The position numbers and the translations under genes are program-made. From positions 1 to 23,985 of the forward strand of contig CAZYEX010000076.1 of assembly GCA_964646605.1 (NCBI GenBank): a stretch of DNA of 23,985 nt. Reading direction: 5' to 3'. Position 1 is the first letter of the stretch, and each line of letters opens with the position of its first letter. Positions 7,591 to 16,067 of this stretch are shown here, in pieces. Under the pieces are notes generated by a model. It ran no database searches and had not been told where the DNA came from. It saw only the letters and a list, made by a program, of their open reading frames with translations. This DNA is from SBAX01 sp964646605 (GTDB lineage Bacteria; Planctomycetota; Phycisphaerae; UBA1845).

Positions 7591-8310
7591 ATGGAACAGA
7601 CGATGGGATTACAGATGCTGGCGGCGGAGCAGTATGCGTGGACCGGTGAGGCCGATCCCATTCGGTACTACCACCTTCCTTTCATTGGACGGCTATTCCG
7701 CCGCCGCGTGTCGAGATGCGTGGCACTTCTTCCGCGTGGGCATCGCGTGCTGGAAATCGGATACGGCAGCGGCGTATCGTTCCTGAACTTGGCCGAGAGG
7801 TTCGATGAACTTCACGGAATCGATCTACATGCCCACGCGAACTCCGTGGCCGAGGCGTTCGCGGCACGGCCCATGCGCTTGGTGCTGCGTCAGGGCGACG
7901 CAACGGCATTGCCGTATCCGGATTCGTTCTTTGATGCCGCTTTGGCCATTAGCATTCACGAAGAGCTGGCCGCAGACCGGCAGGCCGCGGCGTTTGCGGA
8001 GGTCCGCCGCGTCCTGCGACCCGGCGGCTGCTACGTCGTAGGCGTTCCCGGCGTCAACATCCTCATGAACACTGCCCTGACTGTGCTGGGATGCAATGCC
8101 AAACAATACCACGTCACCACCAACGATCAAGTTGTGCGCGCCATGTCGGCGGAACTGGACGTAGATACCCTGCAATACTCGCCGCAGTACTGGCCGCGGG
8201 CTCTGACGACGTATGTGTGCATTCGCGGCTGGAAGCGCGACGCCCCGTGTGCGAGCCCACCTGCTGAACACGCAGCGTCGGGTGAAACGCAATTGCCGCA
8301 GTCGCCGTGA
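7591..8310 (+). CDS. SAM-dependent methyltransferase, class I
   Basis: 239 residues. Motif I reads VLEIGYGSGVSFLNL at residues 53-67, with E55 and the glycines at 57, 59 and 61; D78 (LHGIDLH) would bind the ribose of SAM. GDATALPYPDSFFDAALAIS and VRRVLRPGGCYVVGVPG complete the Methyltransf_11 pattern. The stop codon overlaps the GTG start of the next gene (GTGA), so the two are translationally coupled and probably work on one pathway: methylation of a lipid or glycan handled by the membrane glycosyltransferase that follows. A later ATG at 7603 is an alternative start. A TTGACA lies at 7548-7553, but no good -10 box follows it. Confidence 0.88.
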   Translation: MEQTMGLQMLAAEQYAWTGEADPIRYYHLPFIGRLFRRRVSRCVALLPRGHRVLEIGYGSGVSFLNLAERFDELHGIDLHAHANSVAEAFAARPMRLVLRQGDATALPYPDSFFDAALAISIHEELAADRQAAAFAEVRRVLRPGGCYVVGVPGVNILMNTALTVLGCNAKQYHVTTNDQVVRAMSAELDVDTLQYSPQYWPRALTTYVCIRGWKRDAPCASPPAEHAASGETQLPQSP

Positions 8311-10184
8311 TCTCGTCTATGCGCTCCGCCGTCATGTCGATGACCTCCGATCGAGCATCCAAAAACTGGTACGCTCTTGTATGCCTGGCGTTGGCGGGAA
8401 TAGCCGCTTTGGCCATTCGCCTCTACAAACTGGATGCAGAGAGTTTGTGGATGGATGAGCTTGTCACCGTCCAGACCTACTACCTATCACCGTGGCAGCT
8501 GGTATTGAAGGCCGCCGACGAGGGTCAGCCGCCGCTCGAAAACCTCATTGGCGGCGTTCTCGCCCGACTGGGACTTGCGGATAGCGATTGGTGGGTGAGG
8601 TTCCCTGCCGCAGTGTTCGGGGCCGGCGGTGTCGCGTTGCTGGGTTGGTGGGTCCGTCGGCATTGGGGATGGACTGCGGGGATCGGGGCCGCCATCCTTC
8701 TTGGCGTATGCCCGCTCCATGTCTACATGTCGCAGGAGGCACGGCCGTACGCGCTGTGTTTTCTTCTTGCCCTCCTCACCGTTGTAACGTACGAACGTGC
8801 GCGGGCAAAGGTGACCGCGGGGGCTTGGTATATCTTCGGCGCGGCGTTCTTCCTATTGTTGATGGTACGATGGGTGGATCCGCATGTTTTGGCGTGTGGA
8901 ATCCTGGGCTTTGCGGCGTTAACGCTTTTGCGCCGGTGGTGGGGGCGTTCGCAGGACGGTCGTCCGTTCATTGAGGAGCGGCGAGCGTTCGCGTGGACCT
9001 GCATGGTCATGGGCATCGCGTATACGCTGTATGCACCGTTCTTCTTGATCGTTTTGGCTCGCAACTTTCGAGCCATAACCGCGCAGTCCGGCGACTGGAT
9101 TCTCCGTTGGGGTAACCAACTGATTGAGTTCTTTGCGGCATTGTTCTGGGGATACTCCACTCGCATGCCGTTTTCGGCGGTGCCGGGGAGTTGGGTTGTT
9201 CTTGCCATTGCGGCGGTTTGGACCGTTGCCGGCCTTGCGGTCTTGTGTATGAGCAGGATGCGACCTGAACACGTTCGCGCGAGTGTGGCGGGTGTCGCGC
9301 TTGCCGCGTTTCCGGTCATCTATGCGACTGTGTATACCTGTTTGGGAAACGCGATCCCTAAACCTCAATACCTACTCATCGGCGCGGCGCCGGTGTTGGG
9401 GATGATTGCGGTCGGCGCGAATTCCATAAGAGAACGGCTTGCGCGGTGGTCGCCCGCTGCTTCCTGGACGGCGTTCCTCGTGGTGCTTGCATCGGTTGGG
9501 GTGCCTATGGTTCGGGCGACGACGCATGGCTTCGTGACTGTTGACAAGCGTGACTGGCGCGGGTTGATGGGTTATTTGAGGACACATGCATCCGCGGAGG
9601 ACGCCTTTGCGGTTTGCGGAAGTGATACAGTTCCGCCCAGCTTCCATGTTGCGGCCTATGGTCAGTGGCGATATGGGCCGCAACAGGCAAAGTTTCTCAG
9701 AATCGACCTCGGCGCGCGTGCGGCCGATCTGTTGGCTTCGCCGTGGACGGGGCGCGGCGGGAGGGTATGGATTGTGGTGTACAGAGACCGCATGTACGTC
9801 GGCGACGATCACGTGCCGCCGCCGGAGAGCGACAGTTCAAGCCTGCGTGTGCATACGTTCAGCGGCCTCTTCTTGGTGGAGGTCGAAGGCGAGGCGGACC
9901 GGACTGCGGGACTATGGAAGGGGCTGAACGTCGTTGTACAATCGCTCCCCGCTCGACGTTCGTTGGTCGCTCCGGCCATCCTGGGCGCACGATACGAGAT
10001 TTTGGTCGGGAATGTACGCGGCGCGGAGGATTGGGGGAAGCACGCCTTGCGTCAGTGCCGCTCGGTTGAGGAGGCCGCCATTGTCAAACGCGATTACTTG
10101 AGTGCGCTCGGCCTTACCTCGTTGGGGGGGGATCCGTTAGACGAACTTCAACTTGCGGGCGGCGACGACGCACATTCGCAATAG
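8307..10184 (+). CDS. GT-C membrane glycosyltransferase (GT39/ArnT-like)
   Basis: 625 residues with about ten or more hydrophobic segments up to residue ~410, then a soluble C-terminal domain. The hallmark of GT-C enzymes that use polyprenyl-phosphate sugars is present: an acidic pair D50-E51 in the first external loop (ESLWMDELVTVQ), followed by EGQPPLENL, equivalent to the HPPL motif of ArnT and protein mannosyltransferases. Another conserved stretch is MSQEARPYALCFLLALLT. Such enzymes transfer a sugar to lipid or protein on the outer face of the membrane. The GTG at 8307 overlaps the upstream stop; ATGs at 8319, 8334 and 8340 are alternatives. Its 3' end overlaps the convergent methyltransferase-GT2 gene by 48 bp. 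Confidence 0.87.
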   Translation: MISSMRSAVMSMTSDRASKNWYALVCLALAGIAALAIRLYKLDAESLWMDELVTVQTYYLSPWQLVLKAADEGQPPLENLIGGVLARLGLADSDWWVRFPAAVFGAGGVALLGWWVRRHWGWTAGIGAAILLGVCPLHVYMSQEARPYALCFLLALLTVVTYERARAKVTAGAWYIFGAAFFLLLMVRWVDPHVLACGILGFAALTLLRRWWGRSQDGRPFIEERRAFAWTCMVMGIAYTLYAPFFLIVLARNFRAITAQSGDWILRWGNQLIEFFAALFWGYSTRMPFSAVPGSWVVLAIAAVWTVAGLAVLCMSRMRPEHVRASVAGVALAAFPVIYATVYTCLGNAIPKPQYLLIGAAPVLGMIAVGANSIRERLARWSPAASWTAFLVVLASVGVPMVRATTHGFVTVDKRDWRGLMGYLRTHASAEDAFAVCGSDTVPPSFHVAAYGQWRYGPQQAKFLRIDLGARAADLLASPWTGRGGRVWIVVYRDRMYVGDDHVPPPESDSSSLRVHTFSGLFLVEVEGEADRTAGLWKGLNVVVQSLPARRSLVAPAILGARYEILVGNVRGAEDWGKHALRQCRSVEEAAIVKRDYLSALGLTSLGGDPLDELQLAGGDDAHSQ

Positions 10185-11627
10185 CAACCATCCGTGACGG
10201 AAGCGCGAAATGTTGGTCTCACCATAGGTACGGGATTTGTAGTGGACGGGCATGTCGATGATTTTCAGATTGGCGTGAGCGGCGCCGAAAAGCAAATCAA
10301 AATCTCCGAAGGGGTCGAAATCGCCGAAGTATTGTCGCTGTGCCGCGATGCGCTCGTAATCTTTGCGTAGCATGGCTTTGGTACCGCACAGGGTGTCTCG
10401 GAGGCGCTGAGATACGAGATAGGTGAACATCCATCCGAACAGTTTGTTTGCCAGCAGATTCAAGAAGCGCATGGCCTTGGGGTCCATCAGGTACACCATG
10501 CGGGAACCGTTAATAAACTCGCCTTGGCCGTCGGCCAGTGCATTGAAAAATGCGGTCAGTTCCTCTGGCGGAACACTGATGTCCGCATCTAAAATCATCA
10601 ATACATCGCCGGTGGCGGCGGCGAATCCCTTTCGGACCGCATCGCCTTTGCCGGTCCCGGCTTGCTGCATGGCTTTGATGATGAAGGGACCACGATACTG
10701 GCGCACCGCTTGCTGAATGGCCCACCAGGTCGCGTCGGAGCTGCGTCCCTCGACGAAGATGATCTCCTGTTTCGGGGCGAGTGCGGGAATGCGCTGCAAA
10801 AGTGAGGCGATGTGACCGGCCTCGTTGCGGGCGGGAATGATGATGGAGACGCTCGCGGGGCGTTCTGCTTGAGTGACAGGGGGAGCCGTGGAGCGGGCAA
10901 TGATGAGGTTGTTGAGTCCGAACTGATGGAGGCCGGGGAGATTGGCGACGATGCGGTTAAGAAAGGCCGAAACGCAGGGGATGTACATCGGGGCAATGGT
11001 CATTCCGGATACCCGTACGGTTTCGTAATTCGACAGCCGAAGCAAATGGATGATTTCATCGGTCGGGACCCAATTCTGCTCCGGGGAGGGACTCTTGAGA
11101 TGTAACCATTCCATGAGGCGCAGTGCCGGTTGCCAGACACGACTGTAATGGAGGACGATGAGGCGCGTGCGGGCGTGGCAGACGGACTGTAGGGCGCGCA
11201 GCAGAGACAACAGGTCGTAGATTTCACCGATCGTTTGGCAAAGTACGACATAGTCGAATTTGTCATCGAGCGTGCCTACGTCTTCGCCGGGCATGGTGAC
11301 GAACTGTAAGTGTGGATGGCAGCGGCGGGCTTCGGCAATGGCGCTTTCGTTGAGATCCACGCCCACGCCGAGGGAGGGTCGCAAGGAAGCAAGCAGTTCG
11401 CCTGTTCCGCAACCGATGTCGAGGACACGACTGCCTGAAGGAATGATGTTGGCGAGGCGATGTTTGATACGGACATAATAGTAATCCAGCCAGCGGTCGC
11501 GGACGGCGTGGCGCGCCCGGCCATAGAAGCGGCGGAGCGATTCGCGCCAGCGCAGCGCGTCACTGGCGGTGGGGGTGAACGCACCGACTGCGCCTGATCC
11601 GGCGAAGGAAAGCGGTACATCGCTCAT
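10137..11627 (-). CDS. Methyltransferase-GT2 glycosyltransferase fusion
   Basis: 496 residues with two enzyme domains. Residues ~65-200 are a class I methyltransferase: RVLDIGCGTGELLASL with D70, G72, G74 and G76, then VGVDLNES with D91. Residues ~257-480 are a GT-A fold family 2 glycosyltransferase like those that make dolichyl- or polyprenyl-phosphate sugars: SIIIPARNEAGHI at 261-273, SSDAT at 296-300, GTGKGDAVRKGF at 324-335 and the metal-binding LDADIS (D347, D349). No C-terminal pair of membrane helices is obvious, only a hydrophobic stretch near 480-490. The likely product is a polyprenyl-linked sugar that the neighbouring GT-C enzymes could use. The 3' end overlaps the convergent GT-C gene. 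Confidence 0.88.
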   Translation of the reverse strand: MSDVPLSFAGSGAVGAFTPTASDALRWRESLRRFYGRARHAVRDRWLDYYYVRIKHRLANIIPSGSRVLDIGCGTGELLASLRPSLGVGVDLNESAIAEARRCHPHLQFVTMPGEDVGTLDDKFDYVVLCQTIGEIYDLLSLLRALQSVCHARTRLIVLHYSRVWQPALRLMEWLHLKSPSPEQNWVPTDEIIHLLRLSNYETVRVSGMTIAPMYIPCVSAFLNRIVANLPGLHQFGLNNLIIARSTAPPVTQAERPASVSIIIPARNEAGHIASLLQRIPALAPKQEIIFVEGRSSDATWWAIQQAVRQYRGPFIIKAMQQAGTGKGDAVRKGFAAATGDVLMILDADISVPPEELTAFFNALADGQGEFINGSRMVYLMDPKAMRFLNLLANKLFGWMFTYLVSQRLRDTLCGTKAMLRKDYERIAAQRQYFGDFDPFGDFDLLFGAAHANLKIIDMPVHYKSRTYGETNISRFRHGWLLLRMCVVAARKLKFV

Positions 11628-11709
11628 GACAAGGACCTCGGCGCGTCGTGGACCGCTGCAAGGGTTCGCGCAGAAGTTGCGCGAACTTTGTCCCAGAGGT
11701 TATCGGCGG

Positions 11710-14112
11710 TCAGTGCGGGCTGCTTGTGTTCGCCGTGGCTTCGGACGCGACGGCATGCAAATACGCGGCCATGGCCTTTAGGAAGTGGCTCATGGCGGCT
11801 TTGTAGCTGAATTTGTCCACCACGATTTGCCGCATTCGCGTTGCCGTCGCGCGGCGGGCAGACTCGTTGGAGAGGAACCGGTCGGCGAGGGCTTCGAACT
11901 CTAGGGAGATGTCAAAGACAATGCCGGAGAAGTCCCCGAAGACTTCGTCCGGAAAAAGAAGTTCGGCGTTGAGTTGGATGTTTTGCAGAAGGTCGTACTT
12001 GACGTGGTCCATCCGTCCGAGCCAGTCGCCCATGTAGTCGCGCAGGAGTCCGGCCATCGCCGAATCCTGGCTGGCGAGGAGATCGGCAGTGCTTTGGATT
12101 CCCAACTCGCGGATTCGACGGTCCAGGCGGCGGAGCGTCCGCCCGCGAAGATCGTGGGGACAGAGCCGGGTCAAGAAAAACCCGCCCGCGGCCAGACCGT
12201 CCAGGGAACGCTGATGGATGAACCCGGCGGGCATCAGTTGAAGGTTGATCTTCGAGGCGCGGTAGACACAGAGGAGTTCGCGACCATTGGAGACCGGACC
12301 GGCGGCGAAATCGGACAGCGTGGGATGGGTCTGCCAGCCGTTGCCGTAAATGCGAAAGCCCTGCCCGGAACGCCGCGCCCACTCGGCGACCCATTCCAAG
12401 GCCTCATGGCGGAAGATTCGATCGCCGAGGCGCCAGAGGTACCAGCTTCGCAGACGCTCCTCGAGGTCGGCGTCCAGACGGGTGATTCCGACATCACGGC
12501 ACGCGGCCCCAAGGACGGCAGACATCACTCCGCCGTCCACGGTTCGATAGCGGCGGAGAAGCTCCGGCAAACGTTCGTACATGACGTCGAGCAAACGGCT
12601 CAATTGCGGATGGTCGAAGCCCTTTCGTTCCTGCTCGTGAAAAGCCTGCGGGGTTTGCGAGGCGTGGCTGACGTAGGAGACGTCGCAGGTCCAACGGGCC
12701 AGCTCCTCGTCGGTCAGATCGTCGCCGCCGAACTGCGCAGGGCAAGTCGGAACGCGGGCGTGGAGAATCTGCCGCGGATCGCATCCATGCGAGAGGCAGT
12801 GCGACTTGGAACATCCGACCAGAAAATCGTGCCGAGCGATGCGCTGCAGGTTGGCCCGCGTCACCACGTGCGGAAGTTGATCCTGGTCCCAGGTGAGAAT
12901 CGGGAGATGGGAGGGGATGATCGATTCGAACTCGGGGCGGAGATGGTCGAGCACGAAGAAGAGGTCCGGGTCCATTTCGCGGATGGCCCGATGGAAGGTC
13001 CGCGGGCTGGTAGTGGTGTAGGGCGTGCTTTCTGTCAGTACGACGCATTGATGTCCCAGGGCCTCCAAAGCTCGCTTGGCGTCGCGCATGGAATGTTGCA
13101 GAAACGTGGTATGGGTGCTGACCGCGGCAAGGATGCGTAAGGGCGGCCCGTTGTTCCCCAAAGCCTCTTCAAAGCGATGGGCCCAAAACGCAATCGTCCG
13201 GGAGGCGTATCGTTGTTCGAGTTCGTCATAGGATGCGCGCACGGCGCGAGAGCGCGCTTCGGCGGCCTGATGGACCGCCCGATCGGCGCCGACGCTCGAC
13301 CTTCCGCAGGTGAACGCCTGGCAGGGCAGAGGAAGATCGGGGTCCGACTCCCAGGCTTGCAAGAGCCGTTGCTGCCATTCCTTTCCCACGAAGAGCATCA
13401 CTCGCCGGTCGGAAAGAATTTCCCTCCAATCGGCGAGGTGGAGAACCACGGCTAGAAAGGCGGGCTCGGGCTCGATGACGTACAGCGCACAACTGTACCC
13501 CAAAAATGTGTCTTTGGTGGCCTGATACACGCGTTCGAAAAATCGTCCCATGCCCATACCTTCGAACAGATACGGTCCGGGCATGGCTGTTCCGATCGCG
13601 TCGGGAAGCGCGCGGGCGTCATCCACGCGGCCGTGATTCCCCAAATAGGGAAGCCACTGTCGAGCGCCGTTCGACAACCGTTGTCGGACTTGGTAGACCC
13701 CGTGGCGATCACGCAGCAGTTCGAAGTTCTCTTGCAATTCGGTCTGAGAATCGCGGATGGCGCCGAAGGCTGCGTCCCGCGCGTCGAGTGCCGCGAGATT
13801 GGCGTCGAACGTTCCTTGGAAGAGAGACCAGGGGATCGTCGCCGCCGACAAGGCGTCGGTATGCTCTCGCAAGGCCACAAGCTGCGGCGGCAGGACGCAA
13901 ACCGCGGGATCGACGAAGAGCAATTCCTTGGCGGGCGGGACCAAGCCCAAGGAAAGGTACTCGCGCACGGCCATCAGGCGGATGTAGTCGTCGTCCGGGA
14001 CGACTTGCAGATAGGGGTCGGCGCCGTTCAGGAATTCGTAGAAACGCCCGGCGCGGAGGAATTCCAGCAGACGGTCGCGGTGGGTGCTGACGGAGACGGT
14101 CGCGGCGGTCAT
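11710..14112 (-). CDS. Large CgeB-like glycosyltransferase
   Basis: 800 residues from the ATG at 14112 (MTAATVSVSTHRDRLLEF). The frame is open further upstream to 14616, but that part overlaps the divergent GT-C gene and has non-protein-like composition. Residues ~589-660 match the CgeB/Glyco_trans_1_2 pattern: YGNGW, then YRASKINLQLMP, then HQRSLDGLAAGGFFLTR, the region that binds nucleotide-sugar in GT-B enzymes. Residues ~323-480 (LRILAAVSTHTTFLQHSMRDAKRALEALG) form the other Rossmann-like half. Residues 1-320 include ALYVIEPEPAFLAVVLHLADWREILSDRRV and FVGKEW, which recall the N-terminal part of Maf/DUF115 flagellin-glycosylation proteins. A cytoplasmic protein- or glycan-modifying glycosyltransferase is likely; the acceptor is unknown. 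Confidence 0.82.
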   Translation of the reverse strand: MTAATVSVSTHRDRLLEFLRAGRFYEFLNGADPYLQVVPDDDYIRLMAVREYLSLGLVPPAKELLFVDPAVCVLPPQLVALREHTDALSAATIPWSLFQGTFDANLAALDARDAAFGAIRDSQTELQENFELLRDRHGVYQVRQRLSNGARQWLPYLGNHGRVDDARALPDAIGTAMPGPYLFEGMGMGRFFERVYQATKDTFLGYSCALYVIEPEPAFLAVVLHLADWREILSDRRVMLFVGKEWQQRLLQAWESDPDLPLPCQAFTCGRSSVGADRAVHQAAEARSRAVRASYDELEQRYASRTIAFWAHRFEEALGNNGPPLRILAAVSTHTTFLQHSMRDAKRALEALGHQCVVLTESTPYTTTSPRTFHRAIREMDPDLFFVLDHLRPEFESIIPSHLPILTWDQDQLPHVVTRANLQRIARHDFLVGCSKSHCLSHGCDPRQILHARVPTCPAQFGGDDLTDEELARWTCDVSYVSHASQTPQAFHEQERKGFDHPQLSRLLDVMYERLPELLRRYRTVDGGVMSAVLGAACRDVGITRLDADLEERLRSWYLWRLGDRIFRHEALEWVAEWARRSGQGFRIYGNGWQTHPTLSDFAAGPVSNGRELLCVYRASKINLQLMPAGFIHQRSLDGLAAGGFFLTRLCPHDLRGRTLRRLDRRIRELGIQSTADLLASQDSAMAGLLRDYMGDWLGRMDHVKYDLLQNIQLNAELLFPDEVFGDFSGIVFDISLEFEALADRFLSNESARRATATRMRQIVVDKFSYKAAMSHFLKAMAAYLHAVASEATANTSSPH

Positions 14113-14439
14113 GATCCACTCGGGCGTTCGCAAGACGTTCGTTCCACGACCCCCCGCCTGAAAGCGACGGCTCGGGGCAAGGTGGCGGCGCCTTGCGAAG
14201 TATCGGAGATTGACCGCGCATTTCTTGCCCGTAATCGACGGGGTTGGGGATACGAGCGCGTCACACGGCGCGGTCCTCATCCCAGGTATGGGGTTCACTC
14301 GACCCCGCGAGTGTCCGAAAAAAGGGGGGTGCAGGCGTCGCCGCGTGATTCTGTGAACCCAACGTTCCTCGTCCACTCGTCCCAAGACAGCGGAACCGCC
14401 GCCGCCGATCGAGTCGTGCCGGGTCGGCGTGGTGGAGTC
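14113..14439. other. Divergent intergenic region (CgeB-like / GT-C)
   Basis: This 327-bp segment separates the divergent CgeB-like and GT-C genes. Both flanking frames remain open through it because the DNA is GC-rich, but the translations lose family likeness here. Possible alternative GTG starts for the GT-C gene lie at 14329, 14353 and 14416; an AAAAAAGGGGGG tract directly precedes the first. No clear sigma-70 promoter is visible. Confidence 0.45.
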
Positions 14440-15858
14440 ATGCTCGCCGTCGCGGCCATCACCGTTCTGGGCGTCGTGATCCGTTGGCGATTTCTCGATC
14501 ACCCCATGCGCTACGATGAGGCCTACAACTACATTCACTATGTGTCCAAGTCGCCGGGTTACATCGCGTCTCATTACATGCCCAACAATCACGTTCTGCA
14601 CACCTTGCTCGTCCACGGTGTGAGTCGGGTTCTGGGGACGGAACCGGCGGTGCTGCGAATTCCTGCATTCCTGGCCGGGGTGTTGCTGATCCCGGCGACG
14701 GCCTGGTTGGGATGGGTCCTAAGTCGGCGAGTCGGAGTGGCGGTGTGTGCGGCGCTTGCGGTGTGCGCGTCCTCCGCCCTGGTGGAATACTCGACCAACG
14801 CTCGCGGGTATTCGCTGCTGGCGCTTCTCGCGACGCTGATGGTCGGCACGACCGTGCGCTTGATCGACGATCCGAGCCGGCGTCGGAGGTGGATTCTGCT
14901 CGGAAGTCTGGCGGCGGCGGGGACGTATACCGTCCCGGTGATGGTGTTTCCATTCGTCGGGTTGTGCGTCCTGATTCTGATTGTCGTGTTGACCGGCCGA
15001 TCGAAGTCGGCGCGAGGGCTCGCATTGGCTGTCGCATCCTTCGCGCTGTGGACGTTCGCGCTTTACCTTCCCGTTCTTACGACGGCGGGCATCGCGGGCT
15101 TGCGATCGACGGGAGAGATGGCCTACGGCGTTCTGGGAAAACAGATCCATTCGGTCGCCGAGATGATCGGGGAAGCATGGGGCTTGTGGTGTCGCGATGC
15201 GGGGGTGGGTTGGAGCGTGGTCTTCGTTCTTGGGCTGGGTTCGTACTTGACGATCGCGCCTGGCCGGACCTCGACGCGCCACTTGACCCCGATCGCAGCG
15301 CTGTTGGTCCCCCTGGTCCTGGCGGCCGCGATGCGGGCGCCGCTACCAGCACGGGCTTGGGTTTTTGCGCTGCCGATGACGCTGGTATGCGCGGTGTGCG
15401 GCCTGTGGGAGTTGGGCCTCAAGATGGGGCGGGTCACGCGCAGGCCCTGGACCGCGACGGTCCCGATCGCCCTTTGCGTCGCACTGGGTTTGCTTCCGCT
15501 GGGCACTGTTCCCTTCCTCTCTCGATTGTGCGCGGAGCCTGGCGGACTGGTCGAGGTGGAGCCCGCGATCGACGAATGCCATAGTATTGGCACCGAACTC
15601 TGCGCCGTCGTCGCCCCCTATTCGCCGGCGACGGTCTACTACATGTGGCAAAAGCAAATCCAGGAATTGGCCACCCCTGACGCCCCGCAAACTCAGCGGG
15701 TCTATGTCGTGACCAACGCCGCCCATCCGTTGGACAATCTCTGGAATTCGGGAGTGAAAGGGTACGCCAACTTCGCCCCCCCGCGGTTGTGGCGGACCCT
15801 GCCGTCAGGCTCCGTGCTGGTCGTCGAGCGGTTGACCTCCGAGGCGTCAGCTCGCTAA
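14440..15858 (+). CDS. GT-C membrane glycosyltransferase (mannosyltransferase-like)
   Basis: About 472 residues from the ATG at 14440, preceded by GGTGGAG and opening directly with a membrane helix (MLAVAAITVLGVVI). About nine to eleven hydrophobic segments follow. The GT-C acidic pair lies in the first loop: HPMRYDEAYNYIHY. YSTNARGYSLLALLATLMVGT matches the conserved second loop and helix seen in PMT-like enzymes. The C-terminal soluble part contains YSPATVYYMWQKQIQELATP. It would use a polyprenyl-phosphate sugar donor on the outside of the membrane. It is divergent from the CgeB-like gene and about 210 bp ahead of the sigma-factor operon. The start could lie further upstream at a GTG (14416, 14353 or 14329). 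Confidence 0.83.
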   Translation: MLAVAAITVLGVVIRWRFLDHPMRYDEAYNYIHYVSKSPGYIASHYMPNNHVLHTLLVHGVSRVLGTEPAVLRIPAFLAGVLLIPATAWLGWVLSRRVGVAVCAALAVCASSALVEYSTNARGYSLLALLATLMVGTTVRLIDDPSRRRRWILLGSLAAAGTYTVPVMVFPFVGLCVLILIVVLTGRSKSARGLALAVASFALWTFALYLPVLTTAGIAGLRSTGEMAYGVLGKQIHSVAEMIGEAWGLWCRDAGVGWSVVFVLGLGSYLTIAPGRTSTRHLTPIAALLVPLVLAAAMRAPLPARAWVFALPMTLVCAVCGLWELGLKMGRVTRRPWTATVPIALCVALGLLPLGTVPFLSRLCAEPGGLVEVEPAIDECHSIGTELCAVVAPYSPATVYYMWQKQIQELATPDAPQTQRVYVVTNAAHPLDNLWNSGVKGYANFAPPRLWRTLPSGSVLVVERLTSEASAR

Positions 15859-16054
15859 ACAACCGGAACCCGTCGGCCAAAATGCCCTTGGGGCTGTAAA
15901 AATTGTTGATTGACTGCATTCTGTAGGCATCGCTCGGGTCGACCCCCGGTCCAGGCGGGTCAGACGAACTGCAATTGCCTGTCGTCCAAAGCCGCGGTGT
16001 CCACGTCTGATGTGTGTCGGAACGGCAAACGAGTTTTTGGCACGCGGAAGCTAA

Positions 16055-16060
16055 GGAGGA
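16055..16060 (+). promoter_or_regulatory. Strong Shine-Dalgarno site
   Basis: AAGGAGG within CTAAGGAGGAACG, about 8 bases before the ATG at 16068, is close to a perfect ribosome site and fixes the start of the lipoprotein gene. It is the strongest such site in this window apart from the transposase and the gene at the right end. Confidence 0.7.
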
Positions 16061-16067
16061 ACGTCGG

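Noticed and set aside
13633..14439. Upstream extension of the second GT-C gene
   Set aside because: The frame is open but overlaps most of the N-terminal part of the CgeB-like gene on the other strand and lacks the hydrophobic pattern of the family.
14113..14616. Upstream extension of the CgeB-like gene
   Set aside because: It overlaps the first membrane helix and DE motif of the divergent GT-C gene, and its translation is low in hydrophobic order.
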